From Lactococcus cremoris subsp. cremoris NBRC 100676 (GTDB taxonomy: Bacteria > Bacillota > Bacilli > Lactobacillales > Streptococcaceae): a DNA stretch of 55,462 bases. The position numbers and the translations under genes were made by a program. A model generated the notes under the pieces. It was not told the origin of the DNA. It worked only from the letters and a program-made list of their open reading frames with translations, and did not search any database. This document shows, one piece after another, positions 1 through 12,443 of this stretch (its first letter is position 1; each line of letters opens with the position of its first letter). Location: contig NZ_BCVK01000006.1 in the NCBI RefSeq assembly GCF_001591705.1, positions 1 to 55,462 on the forward strand, given 5' to 3'.

Positions 1-38
1 AATTCGGGTTATTTATAGATTTTTGGCTGACGATATAA

Positions 39-73
39 AAAATTACTGACACAATCATTTCGTCAGTAATTTT
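39..73 (-). terminator. terminator downstream of nifJ
   Basis: Inverted repeat AAAATTACTGAC / GTCAGTAATTTT with an 11-nt loop lies just past the nifJ stop. It is followed on the minus strand by more T residues, giving a typical intrinsic terminator. Its arms contain the TTACTGAC core that recurs across the window. Confidence 0.8.
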
Positions 74-81
74 CCATTAAA

Positions 82-3000
82 TTATTTTTTAGCCGCCCGT
101 TCTGCTTTTCGAGCTGCTCGTCTAGCTTCACGTTCAGGGTCAACTGGGCGTGTCTTTCTTTCTTTTTTAAGATTTGTCTCTGTACTTATCCCTAAGTCAG
201 CATTTTTCTTAGCCAAGGCTTTGGCTTCACGTTCTAAGAATTTATCCAAATCGCCAGATAATCGAGCATAACGCATAAATCTTTTTCGTGAATCTTTGGC
301 TGCTTTATCATAGAGATTCTCAGCATGCTCTGCGTCTACTTTCAATAAATTTCCAAATCGCGATTGAGTAAGTAAAAAGTCTCTAACTTTACCAAAATCA
401 GGTTTTTTGAAATCAAGAATCATCGGATTTTCCCCCAAATCTTCAAGAAGAGGATTGTAGCGATAAAGTTGCCAATAACCAGAATTAACTGCTTCTTTCG
501 CTTCATCGAGCGCTAAATGTATTCCTCCATAAAGGCCATGTGAAATACATGGTGTATACGCAATAATAACTGAAGGACCCTTAAATTTTTCAGCCTCATC
601 AAAAGCTCGAATTGTTTGCATCATATTGGCACCTGAGGCAATTTGAGCGACATAAACTTCTCCGTAAGTCATCAACATTGCGCCCAAATCTTTTTTGGTA
701 CTAGATTTTCCGCCAGCAGCAAATTGAGCAATGGCTGAGGCCGGAGTGGCTTTAGAAACTTGTCCTCCTGTGTTAGCATAAACTTCATTATCCATCACCA
801 AGATATTTACATCAGCACCTGAGGCAACGATGTGGTCTAATCCACCAAAACCAATATCATAGGCCCAACCATCTCCTCCAAAAATCCATTGAGTAGGTTT
901 GACGAATTGGTCTTTTTGTTTGTAAATCGCGTCTAATTTAGGAGAATTGAAGTGCTCAGAAGCAAGCATGCCTTTCATTTTTTCAGCACGTGCTCGTGTT
1001 CCTTCTGAATCCTCTAAATGTTCCAGCCAATCTTTGGCCAGATTTTGTAACTCAGCCGACATTTCTGGAAGTGCTTCAAGAACCTCTGCTGCTAGCTTTT
1101 GGCGACGCGTTTGCGATGCCAACCACATTCCATAGCCATATTCAGCATTATCTTCAAAAAGTGAATTTGACCAAGCTGGTCCTTGTTCCTGCTCATTTGT
1201 TGTATAAGGGGTCGCTTGTGTTCCACCATAAATAGCTGAACAGCCGGTCGCATTAGAAATCATCATCCGGTCGCCAAACATTTGGGTCAATAATTTGATA
1301 TATGGTGTTTCACCACAGCCAGAGCAAGCTCCCGAAAATTCAAAGAGTGGTTTTTCAAACTGACTGGCAACAATTGTCCCTGGACGAGCTGGATTTTCTT
1401 TTGTTTTAAGCGTTTGTGCAAAAGCCCAATTGACTGATTCTTTTTCTTGACCTTCGTAAGGAATCATTTTCAATGCTTCACCTTTTTTAGGACAAGCTTC
1501 AACACACAAACCACATCCTGTACAGTCTTCAACTGAAACCTGAATACGATATTTTAAACCATCAGATCCTTTGTAATCCATAACATGAAAACCTTCAGGT
1601 GCTTGGTTCCATTCGTCTTCATCAACCAAAAATGGACGAATAGCGGCGTGCGGACAAACGAACGAGCATTCATTACATTGAATACATGCTTGAGCATTCC
1701 ATTCTGGGATTTCCAAAGCAATCCCTCTTTTTTCAGAAGCCGTGGTCCCCAAAGGTTCGTCACCAAAAGTCATGCCATTATCTACTAAAGTTTGAACTGA
1801 AAGCTCATCCCCCTCAAAGGCATTGGTTTTATTTACAATCTCAAAAACATATTTTTTACGAGCCGTTTCTTTCGTAACTGCTTCTATAACATTTTCTGTA
1901 GTTTCAGCCCAGCCTTCTGGAACAATCACTTCGTGCAACCCATTTAAAGCAAGGGCCATGGCCTTCAAATTTTGTTCAACAATAGTTGGTGATTTTTTAG
2001 CATACTTTTGTGCATCTTTTTTCAAGATTTCATAAGCTTCATCAAAAGGCATGACATGAGCTAATTTGAAAAAAGCCACTTGCATAATTGTATTAATTCT
2101 GCGTTCCATTCCTGTTTCATGAGCAATTTTCATGGCATCAATGGTATAAAAACGAATATTATTTTCAGCAATATACCGTTTCATCTCATTTGGAAGATTT
2201 TTTGATAAATGCTCCAAATCCCAACTTGTATTTAAAAGGAAAACTCCGCCTGCTTTTAATCCCTTAGTTAGGTTGTACTTACGAACGTAGGTCATATTAT
2301 GGCAGGCCACAAAATCAAGAGTGGCAGTCATATATTCGGAATTAATTGGTGAATCGCCAAAGCGCAAATGCGAAATGGTCAGACCACCAGATTTTTTAGA
2401 GTCATACTCAAAAGCAGCCTGAACGTACTTGTCAGTATGGTCTCCAATAATTTTGATTGCTGCCTTATTTGCTCCAACCGTTCCGTCAGAGCCAAAGCCC
2501 CAGAATTTTGCTTGAAAAGTATCTGATGGTGTCAAATCAAGTACTGACAGGTTTTCAAGAGATAAATTTGTGACATCATCAGTAATTCCAATGGTGAAAA
2601 TACGTTTTAGATTTTCCTTAAGCAACTCATCAAAGATGCTGACAATGTGCTCTGGTCGAGTATCTTTCCCACCAATTCCGTAACGGCCACCAATCACTTC
2701 TTTGACATTACTATTAAAAAGTGCGGATTGAACATCAAGAAACAGCGGTTCGCCATTTGATCCTGCTTCTTTTGTCCGGTCCAAAACGGCCACTGATGTC
2801 ACTGTTTTTGGCAATTTTTCAAGGAAATTTTCCATTGGAAATGGACGATATAGATGAATATTCAAAAATCCAACTTTGCGACCTTGAGCATTCAAATAGT
2901 CCACTGTTTGCTCAATTGTTCCTGCGACTGAACCCATAGAAACAATGACTTCTGTCGCATCAGGTGCACCATAATAATTGACCAAGTCATAGTCTGTTCC

Positions 3001-3753
3001 ACGAAGTTCATTAATCTTGCCCATATATTTTTGGACAATTTCAGGAAGGGCTTCGTAATATGCATTGACTGTTTCTCTTTGTTGGAAATAAATATCTGCA
3101 TTTTGATTGATTCCTGAAACCGTTGGATGGTCAGGATTCATTGCACGTGCACGAAAATCGGCCAATTTTTCTTGGTTGACCATTGGTAGTAAATCTTGAT
3201 AATTGATGACATCTATTTTTTGAATTTCATGAGAAGTTCTAAAGCCATCAAAGAAGTTTAAGAATGGGACTGAGCCTTCTAGTGTTGCTAAGTGTGCAAC
3301 TGCTGACAAATCCATGACTTCTTGTACAGATGACTCTGCAAGCATGGCAAAACCAGTTGTTCTGGCCGACATGACATCGGACTGGTCGCCAAAAATATTG
3401 AGCGCCCCAGCCGCTACGGCACGAGCTGCTACATGAATAACTGCTGGTAAAAGTTCTCCAGCCATTTTGTACATATTTGGGAGCAACAAAAGGAGCCCTT
3501 GCGAAGCTGTATAAGTTGTCGCAAGCCCTCCTGCTTTAAGAACACCGTGCATGGCACCTGCTGCACCGGCTTCTGATTGTAGTTCGGTAATCTTTACTCT
3601 TTGTCCCCAGATGTTTTTACGTCCAGCAACTGACCAAGCGTCAGTATAATCTGCCATCGGAGAACTTGGAGTAATTGGATAAATTACGGCAATTTCTGAA
3701 AAAGCGTAAGCAATATGAGCCGCCGCCATGTTTCCGTCCATTGTTTTTTTCAT
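82..3753 (-). CDS. nifJ: pyruvate:ferredoxin (flavodoxin) oxidoreductase
   Basis: This 1223-aa protein is a full-length single-chain pyruvate:ferredoxin oxidoreductase, which oxidises pyruvate with CoA to acetyl-CoA, CO2 and reduced ferredoxin or flavodoxin in the cytoplasm. Visible in order: the N-terminal pyruvate-binding half (TPSSPMADY), a two-[4Fe-4S] ferredoxin insert (CIQCNECSFVCP and CTGCGLCVEACP, about residues 690-760), the CSGCGETPY cysteine motif, and the thiamine-diphosphate site around GGDGWAYDIGFGG. An AAGG ribosome-binding site lies about 8 nt before the ATG. The last ~40 residues are a very basic Arg/Lys/Ala-rich tail that I would not expect in the enzyme core. The gene is monocistronic, downstream of msmK, and has its own promoter near 3906-3934. 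In a fermentative lactic acid bacterium it is an accessory route beside pyruvate formate-lyase and pyruvate dehydrogenase. Confidence 0.95.
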   Translation of the reverse strand: MKKTMDGNMAAAHIAYAFSEIAVIYPITPSSPMADYTDAWSVAGRKNIWGQRVKITELQSEAGAAGAMHGVLKAGGLATTYTASQGLLLLLPNMYKMAGELLPAVIHVAARAVAAGALNIFGDQSDVMSARTTGFAMLAESSVQEVMDLSAVAHLATLEGSVPFLNFFDGFRTSHEIQKIDVINYQDLLPMVNQEKLADFRARAMNPDHPTVSGINQNADIYFQQRETVNAYYEALPEIVQKYMGKINELRGTDYDLVNYYGAPDATEVIVSMGSVAGTIEQTVDYLNAQGRKVGFLNIHLYRPFPMENFLEKLPKTVTSVAVLDRTKEAGSNGEPLFLDVQSALFNSNVKEVIGGRYGIGGKDTRPEHIVSIFDELLKENLKRIFTIGITDDVTNLSLENLSVLDLTPSDTFQAKFWGFGSDGTVGANKAAIKIIGDHTDKYVQAAFEYDSKKSGGLTISHLRFGDSPINSEYMTATLDFVACHNMTYVRKYNLTKGLKAGGVFLLNTSWDLEHLSKNLPNEMKRYIAENNIRFYTIDAMKIAHETGMERRINTIMQVAFFKLAHVMPFDEAYEILKKDAQKYAKKSPTIVEQNLKAMALALNGLHEVIVPEGWAETTENVIEAVTKETARKKYVFEIVNKTNAFEGDELSVQTLVDNGMTFGDEPLGTTASEKRGIALEIPEWNAQACIQCNECSFVCPHAAIRPFLVDEDEWNQAPEGFHVMDYKGSDGLKYRIQVSVEDCTGCGLCVEACPKKGEALKMIPYEGQEKESVNWAFAQTLKTKENPARPGTIVASQFEKPLFEFSGACSGCGETPYIKLLTQMFGDRMMISNATGCSAIYGGTQATPYTTNEQEQGPAWSNSLFEDNAEYGYGMWLASQTRRQKLAAEVLEALPEMSAELQNLAKDWLEHLEDSEGTRARAEKMKGMLASEHFNSPKLDAIYKQKDQFVKPTQWIFGGDGWAYDIGFGGLDHIVASGADVNILVMDNEVYANTGGQVSKATPASAIAQFAAGGKSSTKKDLGAMLMTYGEVYVAQIASGANMMQTIRAFDEAEKFKGPSVIIAYTPCISHGLYGGIHLALDEAKEAVNSGYWQLYRYNPLLEDLGENPMILDFKKPDFGKVRDFLLTQSRFGNLLKVDAEHAENLYDKAAKDSRKRFMRYARLSGDLDKFLEREAKALAKKNADLGISTETNLKKERKTRPVDPEREARRAARKAERAAKK

Positions 3754-3905
3754 TTTTTCAAACCTTCTCAGGAGAGCATTTATTCGATATTTTTACGGCA
3801 TAAAGAGCGGTGTCGGTGTTCTTTATGTGATTTATTACTAAATCGAAAAAGACGAGAGCTTTCCTAATAATATTATTTTGACTATGTTCATTTTAGCATT
3901 TTAAA

Positions 3906-3934
3906 ATTAAAAAGTTGAACCTGCTTAGTGTCAA
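3906..3934 (-). promoter_or_regulatory. nifJ promoter
   Basis: On the minus strand the -35 is TTGACA (3934-3929), the spacer is 17 nt and the -10 is TTTAAT (3911-3906). A 12-nt direct repeat containing ATTATCTTTG (3934-3943 and 3946-3955) abuts the -35 and is a candidate activator or repressor site. Confidence 0.55.
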
Positions 3935-4002
3935 TTATCTTTGACATTATCTTTGTTAAAGCCTTGGTTATCCGCTCTGTCAGTAACCTTATTATTTACA
4001 TA

Positions 4003-4037
4003 GAAAAAAAGATTCCATCAATTAATGACAGAATCTT
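4003..4037 (-). terminator. terminator of msmK
   Basis: Arms AAGATTC (4009-4015) and GAATCTT (4031-4037) are followed on the minus strand by a run of seven T. It lies 22 nt past the msmK stop. Confidence 0.7.
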
Positions 4038-4059
4038 ATGGATTTAGAGGGCTTAAAAT

Positions 4060-5196
4060 TTAATCAACGATCCGGTGTTCAGTTTGAGCGTCAAAGAAAT
4101 GTGATTTATTCAAGTTCAAAGCAACTGTAATTTTTTCTCCTGGATTACGGAAATCACGCGCTTCAACACGAGAAACAAATTCAGTTGAATCAGCTTTAAG
4201 ATAAAGCATTGTTTCAGCACCTAGGAGTTCAGAAACGACAACTTCTGCCTCAATGGTTTGATTTGGATAAGCTTGTTGTGCCAAATTGCTTGCTTGAATA
4301 TCTTCTGGACGGATTCCAAGAATCACTTCTTTTCCTTCGTAACCTTGTTCTTTAAGCAATTTTGCTTTTCCTTCAGGAAGGTCCATATTTAATCCTTCAT
4401 TATTTGTCAATTTTCCACCGGTAACTTTGACATTAAAGAAATTCATAGCTAGACTTCCGATAAACCCAGCAACAAATTTATTTGCTGGTTCATTGTAAAG
4501 TTCTTGAGGCGTTCCGATTTGTTCCACACGCCCCACTGTCCCAGTCTTATCTGAGTTTGGTGATGAAGACATGATAACAATACGGTCAGCAAGTGTCATT
4601 GCTTCAGTTTGGTCATGGGTAACGTAAATGGTTGTTGCACCAATACGACGGTGAATTTTCGCAATTTCTGTCCGCATAGAAACACGGAGTTTAGCATCCA
4701 AGTTTGACAAAGGTTCATCCATAAGAAAGACCTTAGCATCACGGACAATCGCATGTCCCATTGCTACACGTTGACGTTGACCACCTGATAAATCAGCGGG
4801 TTTACGATCAAGCAAGTCAGTCAATCCAAGAATAGCTCCTGCTTCATCAACACGACGTTTGATTTCATCTTTTTTGAATTTACGAAGTTTCAAACCAAAG
4901 GCCATGTTGTCAAAAACAGTCATGTGTGGATAAAGCGCATAGTTTTGGAAAACCATAGCGATATCACGGTCTTTTGGAGCGACGTCATTCATGACCTTAC
5001 CATCAATTTTAAATTCACCTTCGGTAATATCTTCAAGTCCAGCAACCATCCGTAAAGTTGTCGATTTCCCACAACCTGAAGGTCCAACGAATACGATAAA
5101 TTCTTTGTCTTTGATATCAATGTTGAAATCTTCAACGGAATATTGAGTGGCATTGGGATATTTTTTGTAAATTTTGTCTAAAACAAGTGTTGTCAT
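4060..5196 (-). CDS. msmK: sugar ABC transporter ATP-binding protein (MsmK/MalK/UgpC type)
   Basis: This 378-aa cytoplasmic ATPase energises carbohydrate ABC importers. It has Walker A GPSGCGKST (residues 38-46), the LSGGQRQRVAMGHAIV signature, Walker B VFLMDEPLSNLDAKL and a C-terminal TOBE/MOI regulatory domain (GIRPEDI onward) typical of the MalK/UgpC subfamily. A GAGGAGA site lies 6 nt before the ATG. No permease or binding-protein gene is adjacent, which matches streptococcal MsmK-type shared ATPases that serve several importers; this part is inference. A strong cre site lies 43 nt upstream, so CcpA-mediated catabolite repression is likely. Confidence 0.92.
   Translation of the reverse strand: MTTLVLDKIYKKYPNATQYSVEDFNIDIKDKEFIVFVGPSGCGKSTTLRMVAGLEDITEGEFKIDGKVMNDVAPKDRDIAMVFQNYALYPHMTVFDNMAFGLKLRKFKKDEIKRRVDEAGAILGLTDLLDRKPADLSGGQRQRVAMGHAIVRDAKVFLMDEPLSNLDAKLRVSMRTEIAKIHRRIGATTIYVTHDQTEAMTLADRIVIMSSSPNSDKTGTVGRVEQIGTPQELYNEPANKFVAGFIGSLAMNFFNVKVTGGKLTNNEGLNMDLPEGKAKLLKEQGYEGKEVILGIRPEDIQASNLAQQAYPNQTIEAEVVVSELLGAETMLYLKADSTEFVSRVEARDFRNPGEKITVALNLNKSHFFDAQTEHRIVD
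4155..4161 (-). other. Chi heptamer (lactococcal)
   Basis: GCGCGTG on the minus strand, the L. lactis Chi that modulates the RexAB exonuclease. Two others with the same strand orientation lie at 16440-16446 and 41157-41163. Confidence 0.7.
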
Positions 5197-5238
5197 TATT
5201 TCTCCTCTAGTAACTTTTGTTCTTTGTTTATATTCTAC

Positions 5239-5252
5239 TGTAAACGTTTTCT
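5239..5252 (-). promoter_or_regulatory. cre (CcpA) site upstream of msmK
   Basis: TGTAAACGTTTTCT matches the catabolite-responsive-element consensus TGWAANCGNTNWCA at 13 of 14 positions. It lies 43 bp upstream of the msmK start, where CcpA binding would block transcription. Confidence 0.7.
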
Positions 5253-5379
5253 AAAAACAATAAGATAAGTGCCTAAATCTTTTGGGCAGTTTGCACAAAT
5301 TACTGACAGGCTAGCAATTAAACCACACTCTTATTCATAAATTTAAAATTATCTTTTCTTTTTGCTGACAGCATCAAAA

Positions 5380-5409
5380 AAAGTCACTGACAACTCTGTC
5401 AGCAACTTT
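5380..5409 (-). terminator. terminator of the lipid kinase gene
   Basis: Arms AAAGTCACTGACA and TGTCAGCAACTTT with a 4-nt loop, followed by T residues on the minus strand. The arms contain two copies of the ACTGACA core, and a third copy (CTGACAG 5365-5371) sits just beyond. Confidence 0.8.
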
Positions 5410-5418
5410 TATCATTTA

Positions 5419-6444
5419 TTAATCTGTTTCATCTTCATCTTTAATCTTATTTGCTTCTTCAGCAAATTTTTGAGCAACTGCTTCCAAAGCTAAAGTTTCT
5501 TCATCGCCAATATAATGGTCATCATTGATTTCATCAAGATTGACATACATATCCAAATGCCCTTTTAAATTATCAAATTGAACAGGAGCATCTCCGCCAT
5601 ATTCACCATCCAAATTAAGAAGGATTGATTGTCCACCTAAAGCTTCTATCTCAATTTTACTTGTTTTTATATACTCCAAATTAACATCATCCAAATGTTT
5701 TCCATTGGCTACAATTGCAAGTAAAGCAATCAATTCAAATAAATTATCAGTTTTTACTAAAATAAGTGTGAACAGTCCATCATCTAACTTTGCATCAGGC
5801 GCAATCTTTTCAAAACCACCAACTGAATTAGTCAGTGCCGCAAAAAACATTGAAATATCACCTTCAAAGACACCCTCATCATGAACAACACGAACTGGTG
5901 CTTTGCGGACACGAGGTAAAAGTTCTGCACCTTTAGCTAAATAAGCCAAATAACCAAATGCTGTTTTTAAATGGCTAGGAACTCTGTAAGTAAGTTCTGT
6001 CAATCCTCCACCAGCAGCAATATTAATAAAATATTGCTCATCTTTGGTCTCTTTAATAATGGCATGACCAACGTCAATATTTAAAATTTGATTTTTACCA
6101 ATGATTTCGATTGCTTCCAGTGGTTTTCCTCGTGGAATCTTCAGTGCTCTTGCAAAATCATTAGTTGTTCCCGTTGGGACAATGGTCAATCGTGGTCGTT
6201 TCTCAAAGGGAGAAATTCCGGCCACAACTTCATTGATTGTGCCATCTCCACCTGCTGCAATGATTAAATCAAATCCAGCTTGCGTTGCTCGTGCTGCTTC
6301 TTTCTTAGCCGAATCTTGTTCTGCTGTCGTTTGATAAGCACTTGCTTCATACCCATATTGCTCTAATTTATCCAAAATATCAGCAATATGTTTTTTTATA
6401 ATTTCTTGACCCGATGTCGGATTGTAAATCAATCTCGCCTTCAT
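5419..6444 (-). CDS. diacylglycerol/lipid kinase family protein
   Basis: This cytoplasmic lipid kinase of the DAGK catalytic family (DgkB/YegS type) phosphorylates diacylglycerol or a related lipid. The N-terminus shows IYNPTSG, the nucleotide-binding loop AAGGGDGTINEV, the PTGTTNDFARAL motif and the C-terminal LNLDGEYGG motif. It ends in an acidic tail. The reading frame is open up to an ATG at 6471, but I start it at the ATG at 6444 because GGGGGA lies 5 nt before it and the family normally begins just ahead of the IYNP strand. That gives 341 aa. It lies downstream of ligA in the same direction, separated by 143 bp. In Lactococcus this gene has been called yecE. The exact lipid substrate is not visible. 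Confidence 0.85.
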   Translation of the reverse strand: MKARLIYNPTSGQEIIKKHIADILDKLEQYGYEASAYQTTAEQDSAKKEAARATQAGFDLIIAAGGDGTINEVVAGISPFEKRPRLTIVPTGTTNDFARALKIPRGKPLEAIEIIGKNQILNIDVGHAIIKETKDEQYFINIAAGGGLTELTYRVPSHLKTAFGYLAYLAKGAELLPRVRKAPVRVVHDEGVFEGDISMFFAALTNSVGGFEKIAPDAKLDDGLFTLILVKTDNLFELIALLAIVANGKHLDDVNLEYIKTSKIEIEALGGQSILLNLDGEYGGDAPVQFDNLKGHLDMYVNLDEINDDHYIGDEETLALEAVAQKFAEEANKIKDEDETD

Positions 6445-6587
6445 CATTTCCCCCGAAAACTTCTCATCCATTCTTTTTAAATTATTTACTGACGGCTTTG
6501 TCAGAGAGTAGCCCTTAGGCTTTTACAATTCTGTCAGTAAATCTCTTTTTTATATAAAGTCTGCTCTAAACTCCAAGATAAATTATT

Positions 6588-8675
<2,088 letters not shown>

Positions 8676-8737
8676 TTAGTATGATTACCAAAACACATCA
8701 AATCCTCTAAGTTTTCTTTAATAAATTGATTCAATAA

Positions 8738-8775
8738 AAAAATAAAAACTCGCTCTTTTAAGCAAGTTTTTATTT
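8738..8775 (-). terminator. terminator downstream of tRNA-Cys
   Basis: An imperfect inverted repeat (AAAAACTTGCT paired with AGCGAGTTTTT on the minus strand) with a T-rich tail, 10 nt past the tRNA 3' end. Confidence 0.7.
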
Positions 8776-8784
8776 TTTTAGTAA

Positions 8785-8854
8785 GGCGACGGTCGGATTT
8801 GAACCGACGATTAAGCTTTTGCAGAGCCATGTGTTACCACTTCACTACGCCGCC
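8785..8854 (-). tRNA. tRNA-Cys (GCA)
   Basis: On the minus strand a cloverleaf can be folded: acceptor stem GGCGGCG/CGTCGCC, D-arm with GTGGTAA, anticodon loop CTGCAAA with anticodon GCA, T-arm GTCGG-TTCAAAT-CCGAC, discriminator T. No CCA is encoded. It stands alone with its own terminator. Confidence 0.93.
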
Positions 8855-9012
8855 ACAACATTAACTATTATAGCGGAAAAATAAATTTATGGCAAGCATG
8901 AACTACAACGCCCCTTTTCAATCATTTAAAACAACACTTCTTGTAATACATTCCAAAAGTTTTATTAATTCTTTAGTGCGACGAGTTGATATTCCTCAGT
9001 ATTGATGAGAAT

Positions 9013-9300
9013 CTAATTTTCAATTTCAAAATTTGTTTCTTCGTCTATAAATACTAAATCGCGATAAACGTTGTCCCTGCTGACAACATAAAACCTTTTT
9101 CCATCTTTTTGAATTAAAAAATCGCCAACTAAAGCCAAATCACCTGATATTGACTCAAAATTTAAGACATTTTTATTCTATTCATTCCAAGACAGTCGTG
9201 CCTGTTCAAAGGCATGTCTAACCCATATTTCACGAATTGGTTGATGCGAAATTTTCCAGACTTCTACAAGCTGTCCCCTATATTTTTGCTTGCATGAAAC
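9013..9300 (-). pseudogene. remnant of a small unknown protein gene
   Basis: The minus strand reads as protein-like sequence for about 95 codons in one frame, interrupted by one TAG at 9178-9180 and ending at TAG 9013-9015. Segments such as VEVWKISHQPIREIWVRHAF and FLIQKDGKRFYVVSRDNVYR look like genuine coding sequence. There is no start codon in this frame. The nearest ATG (preceded by AAAGGGG, near 9295) is in another frame, implying a frameshift near the 5' end. I do not recognise the family. It looks like a small gene inactivated by both a frameshift and a nonsense change (TGG to TAG would restore Trp). Confidence 0.5.
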
Positions 9301-9555
9301 CCCTTTCTGTTACACATGAACTACTCAGTAAAGATATTTTAGCAAAATGCACGAATTTGTCAAAAGCCTTTTAGAATTTTAATCACTCTTTTTTGCATAT
9401 TGAAAACGTTTTTTACAATCAAGTATCTAATAATCCGAAATTTTTATCTTACAAAACTTCTTGTCTCCTTAAAATATTGATAAAATACACAGATGTACCC
9501 TTTATACTACCTTTTCCTATTTTGAAGTGTTTTTTTTACATTATAGTAAAAATAA

Positions 9556-9575
9556 AAAGACACTTTCGTGTCTTT
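9556..9575 (-). terminator. terminator downstream of bglA
   Basis: AAAGACAC / GTGTCTTT hairpin with a four-base loop followed by TTTATTTTT on the minus strand, 6 nt past the bglA stop. Confidence 0.85.
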
Positions 9576-9580
9576 CAATT

Positions 9581-11031
<1,451 letters not shown>

Positions 11032-11069
11032 TTATTAGAATTATTAAATTATCATTTCTTAACAAGATA

Positions 11070-11089
11070 AGCTCAAGAAGTCTTGAGCT
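11070..11089 (-). repeat. intercistronic hairpin between ptcC and bglA
   Basis: Perfect inverted repeat AGCTCAAGA-AG-TCTTGAGCT without a following T-run. It probably acts as an mRNA processing or stability element rather than a full terminator. Confidence 0.5.
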
Positions 11090-11105
11090 CATCTAAATTT
11101 TGCAA

Positions 11106-12443
11106 TTATTCTGCAGCATTAATTCCAGCTTCTGTTTCAGCTTCTTCTTTCAGAAGAATATTGTCATAAGCTTTGGCAAATGGCCAATAGAGAACTGTGG
11201 TCAAAGCAAGAATAATAATTTGCCAAACCATACCTTGCCAGCCACCTACTAGATATCCTGACAAGACCGCAGGGGTTGTCCAAGGAACATAGGCACCATT
11301 AAATGGTGGAATGATTCCTAGATAAATCACTAAGTAAGTCAAAATTCCTGAAATCAACGGAGCCAAGATAAATGGAATAGCAAGGATTGGATTCAAAACG
11401 ATAGGAAGTCCGAACAGAATAGGTTCGTTGATATTGAATACTGCAGGTCCAATTTCCATTCGTCCTAAAGTTTTACCTTGAACTGATTTTGCACTCACTA
11501 AGAGGAAGATAACTAAACCAATGGTCAAACCAGAACCAGTAACTGTCAAGTATTGGTCCATAAATGATTGAGTAACGATATGGGCGCCATTTGACAGGAT
11601 AAGATGTCCTGCTTTGTAGAGAGCAGCATTGTCAGCAGAGTTTGCTTGAAGCAATGGTCCCATAATCCCACCAATGATTGTCGCTCCGTGAACACCGAAC
11701 CACCAGATAAATACTGGCATAAAGGCAATAACGAAGACCCCAACCGGACCGTCAGTTACGTGTTGCAATGGTGTTTGAATCCATTTATAAACTAACTCAA
11801 TGAAAGTTGTATTGAAGCCAATCGTTGTGATTCCATGAACCACACCAGCCATTGTAATGATTGCTCCTGCAGGTACAAGTGAAGTAAATGATGCGGCAAC
11901 ATTTTCTGGAACTTGTTCTGGCATTTTGATTGTGATGTTCCGACGCATAAAGCCAGTGTAAATCCAACCTACTAAGAGTCCAACGATGATTGAGAGAACC
12001 ATCCCTTTACCACCTAACCAAGCTCGGTCAATGACACCACCTACTTGAAATGCTGTTGATGTTTTAGTTGGGTCAGTAACACTTGTTACTTGATGGATTG
12101 TGTCTGGTTGCAACAAGATGTGAACAATGACACCTGTTAAACCAGCGGGTACTCCTTCATAACCTGCATCTCGAACCCAAGCGTAAGCAATACCGAACAC
12201 GGCAATCAAAGCCATAATACCAAATGAAGCATTATTAATTTGTAAAAAGAGTGGGCCCAATTTGATTTTGTTCATGAAGTCTTGTCCTGCCTGGAATGGC
12301 AGTTGACCAAGAATCAAGAATACTGAACCAATAATGATAAATGGGATAGGATAAATCATACCATTTTTGATTGCCGTGACTGCACGGGTATTCAAAAATT
12401 TCATCATTGGAGGCATGATTTTGTTTTGAATAAAATTGTTCAT
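11106..12443 (-). CDS. ptcC: cellobiose/beta-glucoside PTS permease, EIIC component
   Basis: This 445-aa integral membrane protein of the lactose/cellobiose PTS family forms the sugar channel that couples uptake of cellobiose and related beta-glucosides to phosphorylation by PtcB and PtcA. It has about ten hydrophobic segments and the family's conserved C-terminal region (NINEPILFGLPIVLNP; the FNINEP signature). There is a GGAGA site about 10 nt before the ATG. It lies in the known lactococcal order ptcB-ptcA-yecA-ptcC-bglA. It has its own promoter with an extended -10 and a symmetrical cre-like box upstream, so CcpA control and activation by an RpiR regulator are likely. Confidence 0.93.
   Translation of the reverse strand: MNNFIQNKIMPPMMKFLNTRAVTAIKNGMIYPIPFIIIGSVFLILGQLPFQAGQDFMNKIKLGPLFLQINNASFGIMALIAVFGIAYAWVRDAGYEGVPAGLTGVIVHILLQPDTIHQVTSVTDPTKTSTAFQVGGVIDRAWLGGKGMVLSIIVGLLVGWIYTGFMRRNITIKMPEQVPENVAASFTSLVPAGAIITMAGVVHGITTIGFNTTFIELVYKWIQTPLQHVTDGPVGVFVIAFMPVFIWWFGVHGATIIGGIMGPLLQANSADNAALYKAGHLILSNGAHIVTQSFMDQYLTVTGSGLTIGLVIFLLVSAKSVQGKTLGRMEIGPAVFNINEPILFGLPIVLNPILAIPFILAPLISGILTYLVIYLGIIPPFNGAYVPWTTPAVLSGYLVGGWQGMVWQIIILALTTVLYWPFAKAYDNILLKEEAETEAGINAAE

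Larger units (their letters stand above)
3754..4059 (-). other. nifJ-msmK intergenic region with nifJ leader
   Basis: No gene is seen in this 306-bp stretch. It holds the msmK terminator, a TACTGACAG-type site (CTGTCAGTAA at 3977), the nifJ promoter with a 12-nt tandem repeat just upstream, and a roughly 150-nt nifJ leader with a stem-loop (arms CATAAAGA 3799-3806 and TCTTTATG 3820-3827, 13-nt loop). The leader stem does not resemble a riboswitch that I know. Confidence 0.6.
8880..9580. other. 700-bp region without an intact gene
   Basis: Between tRNA-Cys and bglA there is no intact gene. The part at 9013-9300 is a decayed minus-strand gene (listed separately). An orphan cre-like box TGAAAACGTTTTTT (12/14) lies at 9401-9414 with no gene beside it. 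Nothing else is recognisable in the AT-rich remainder. Confidence 0.6.
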
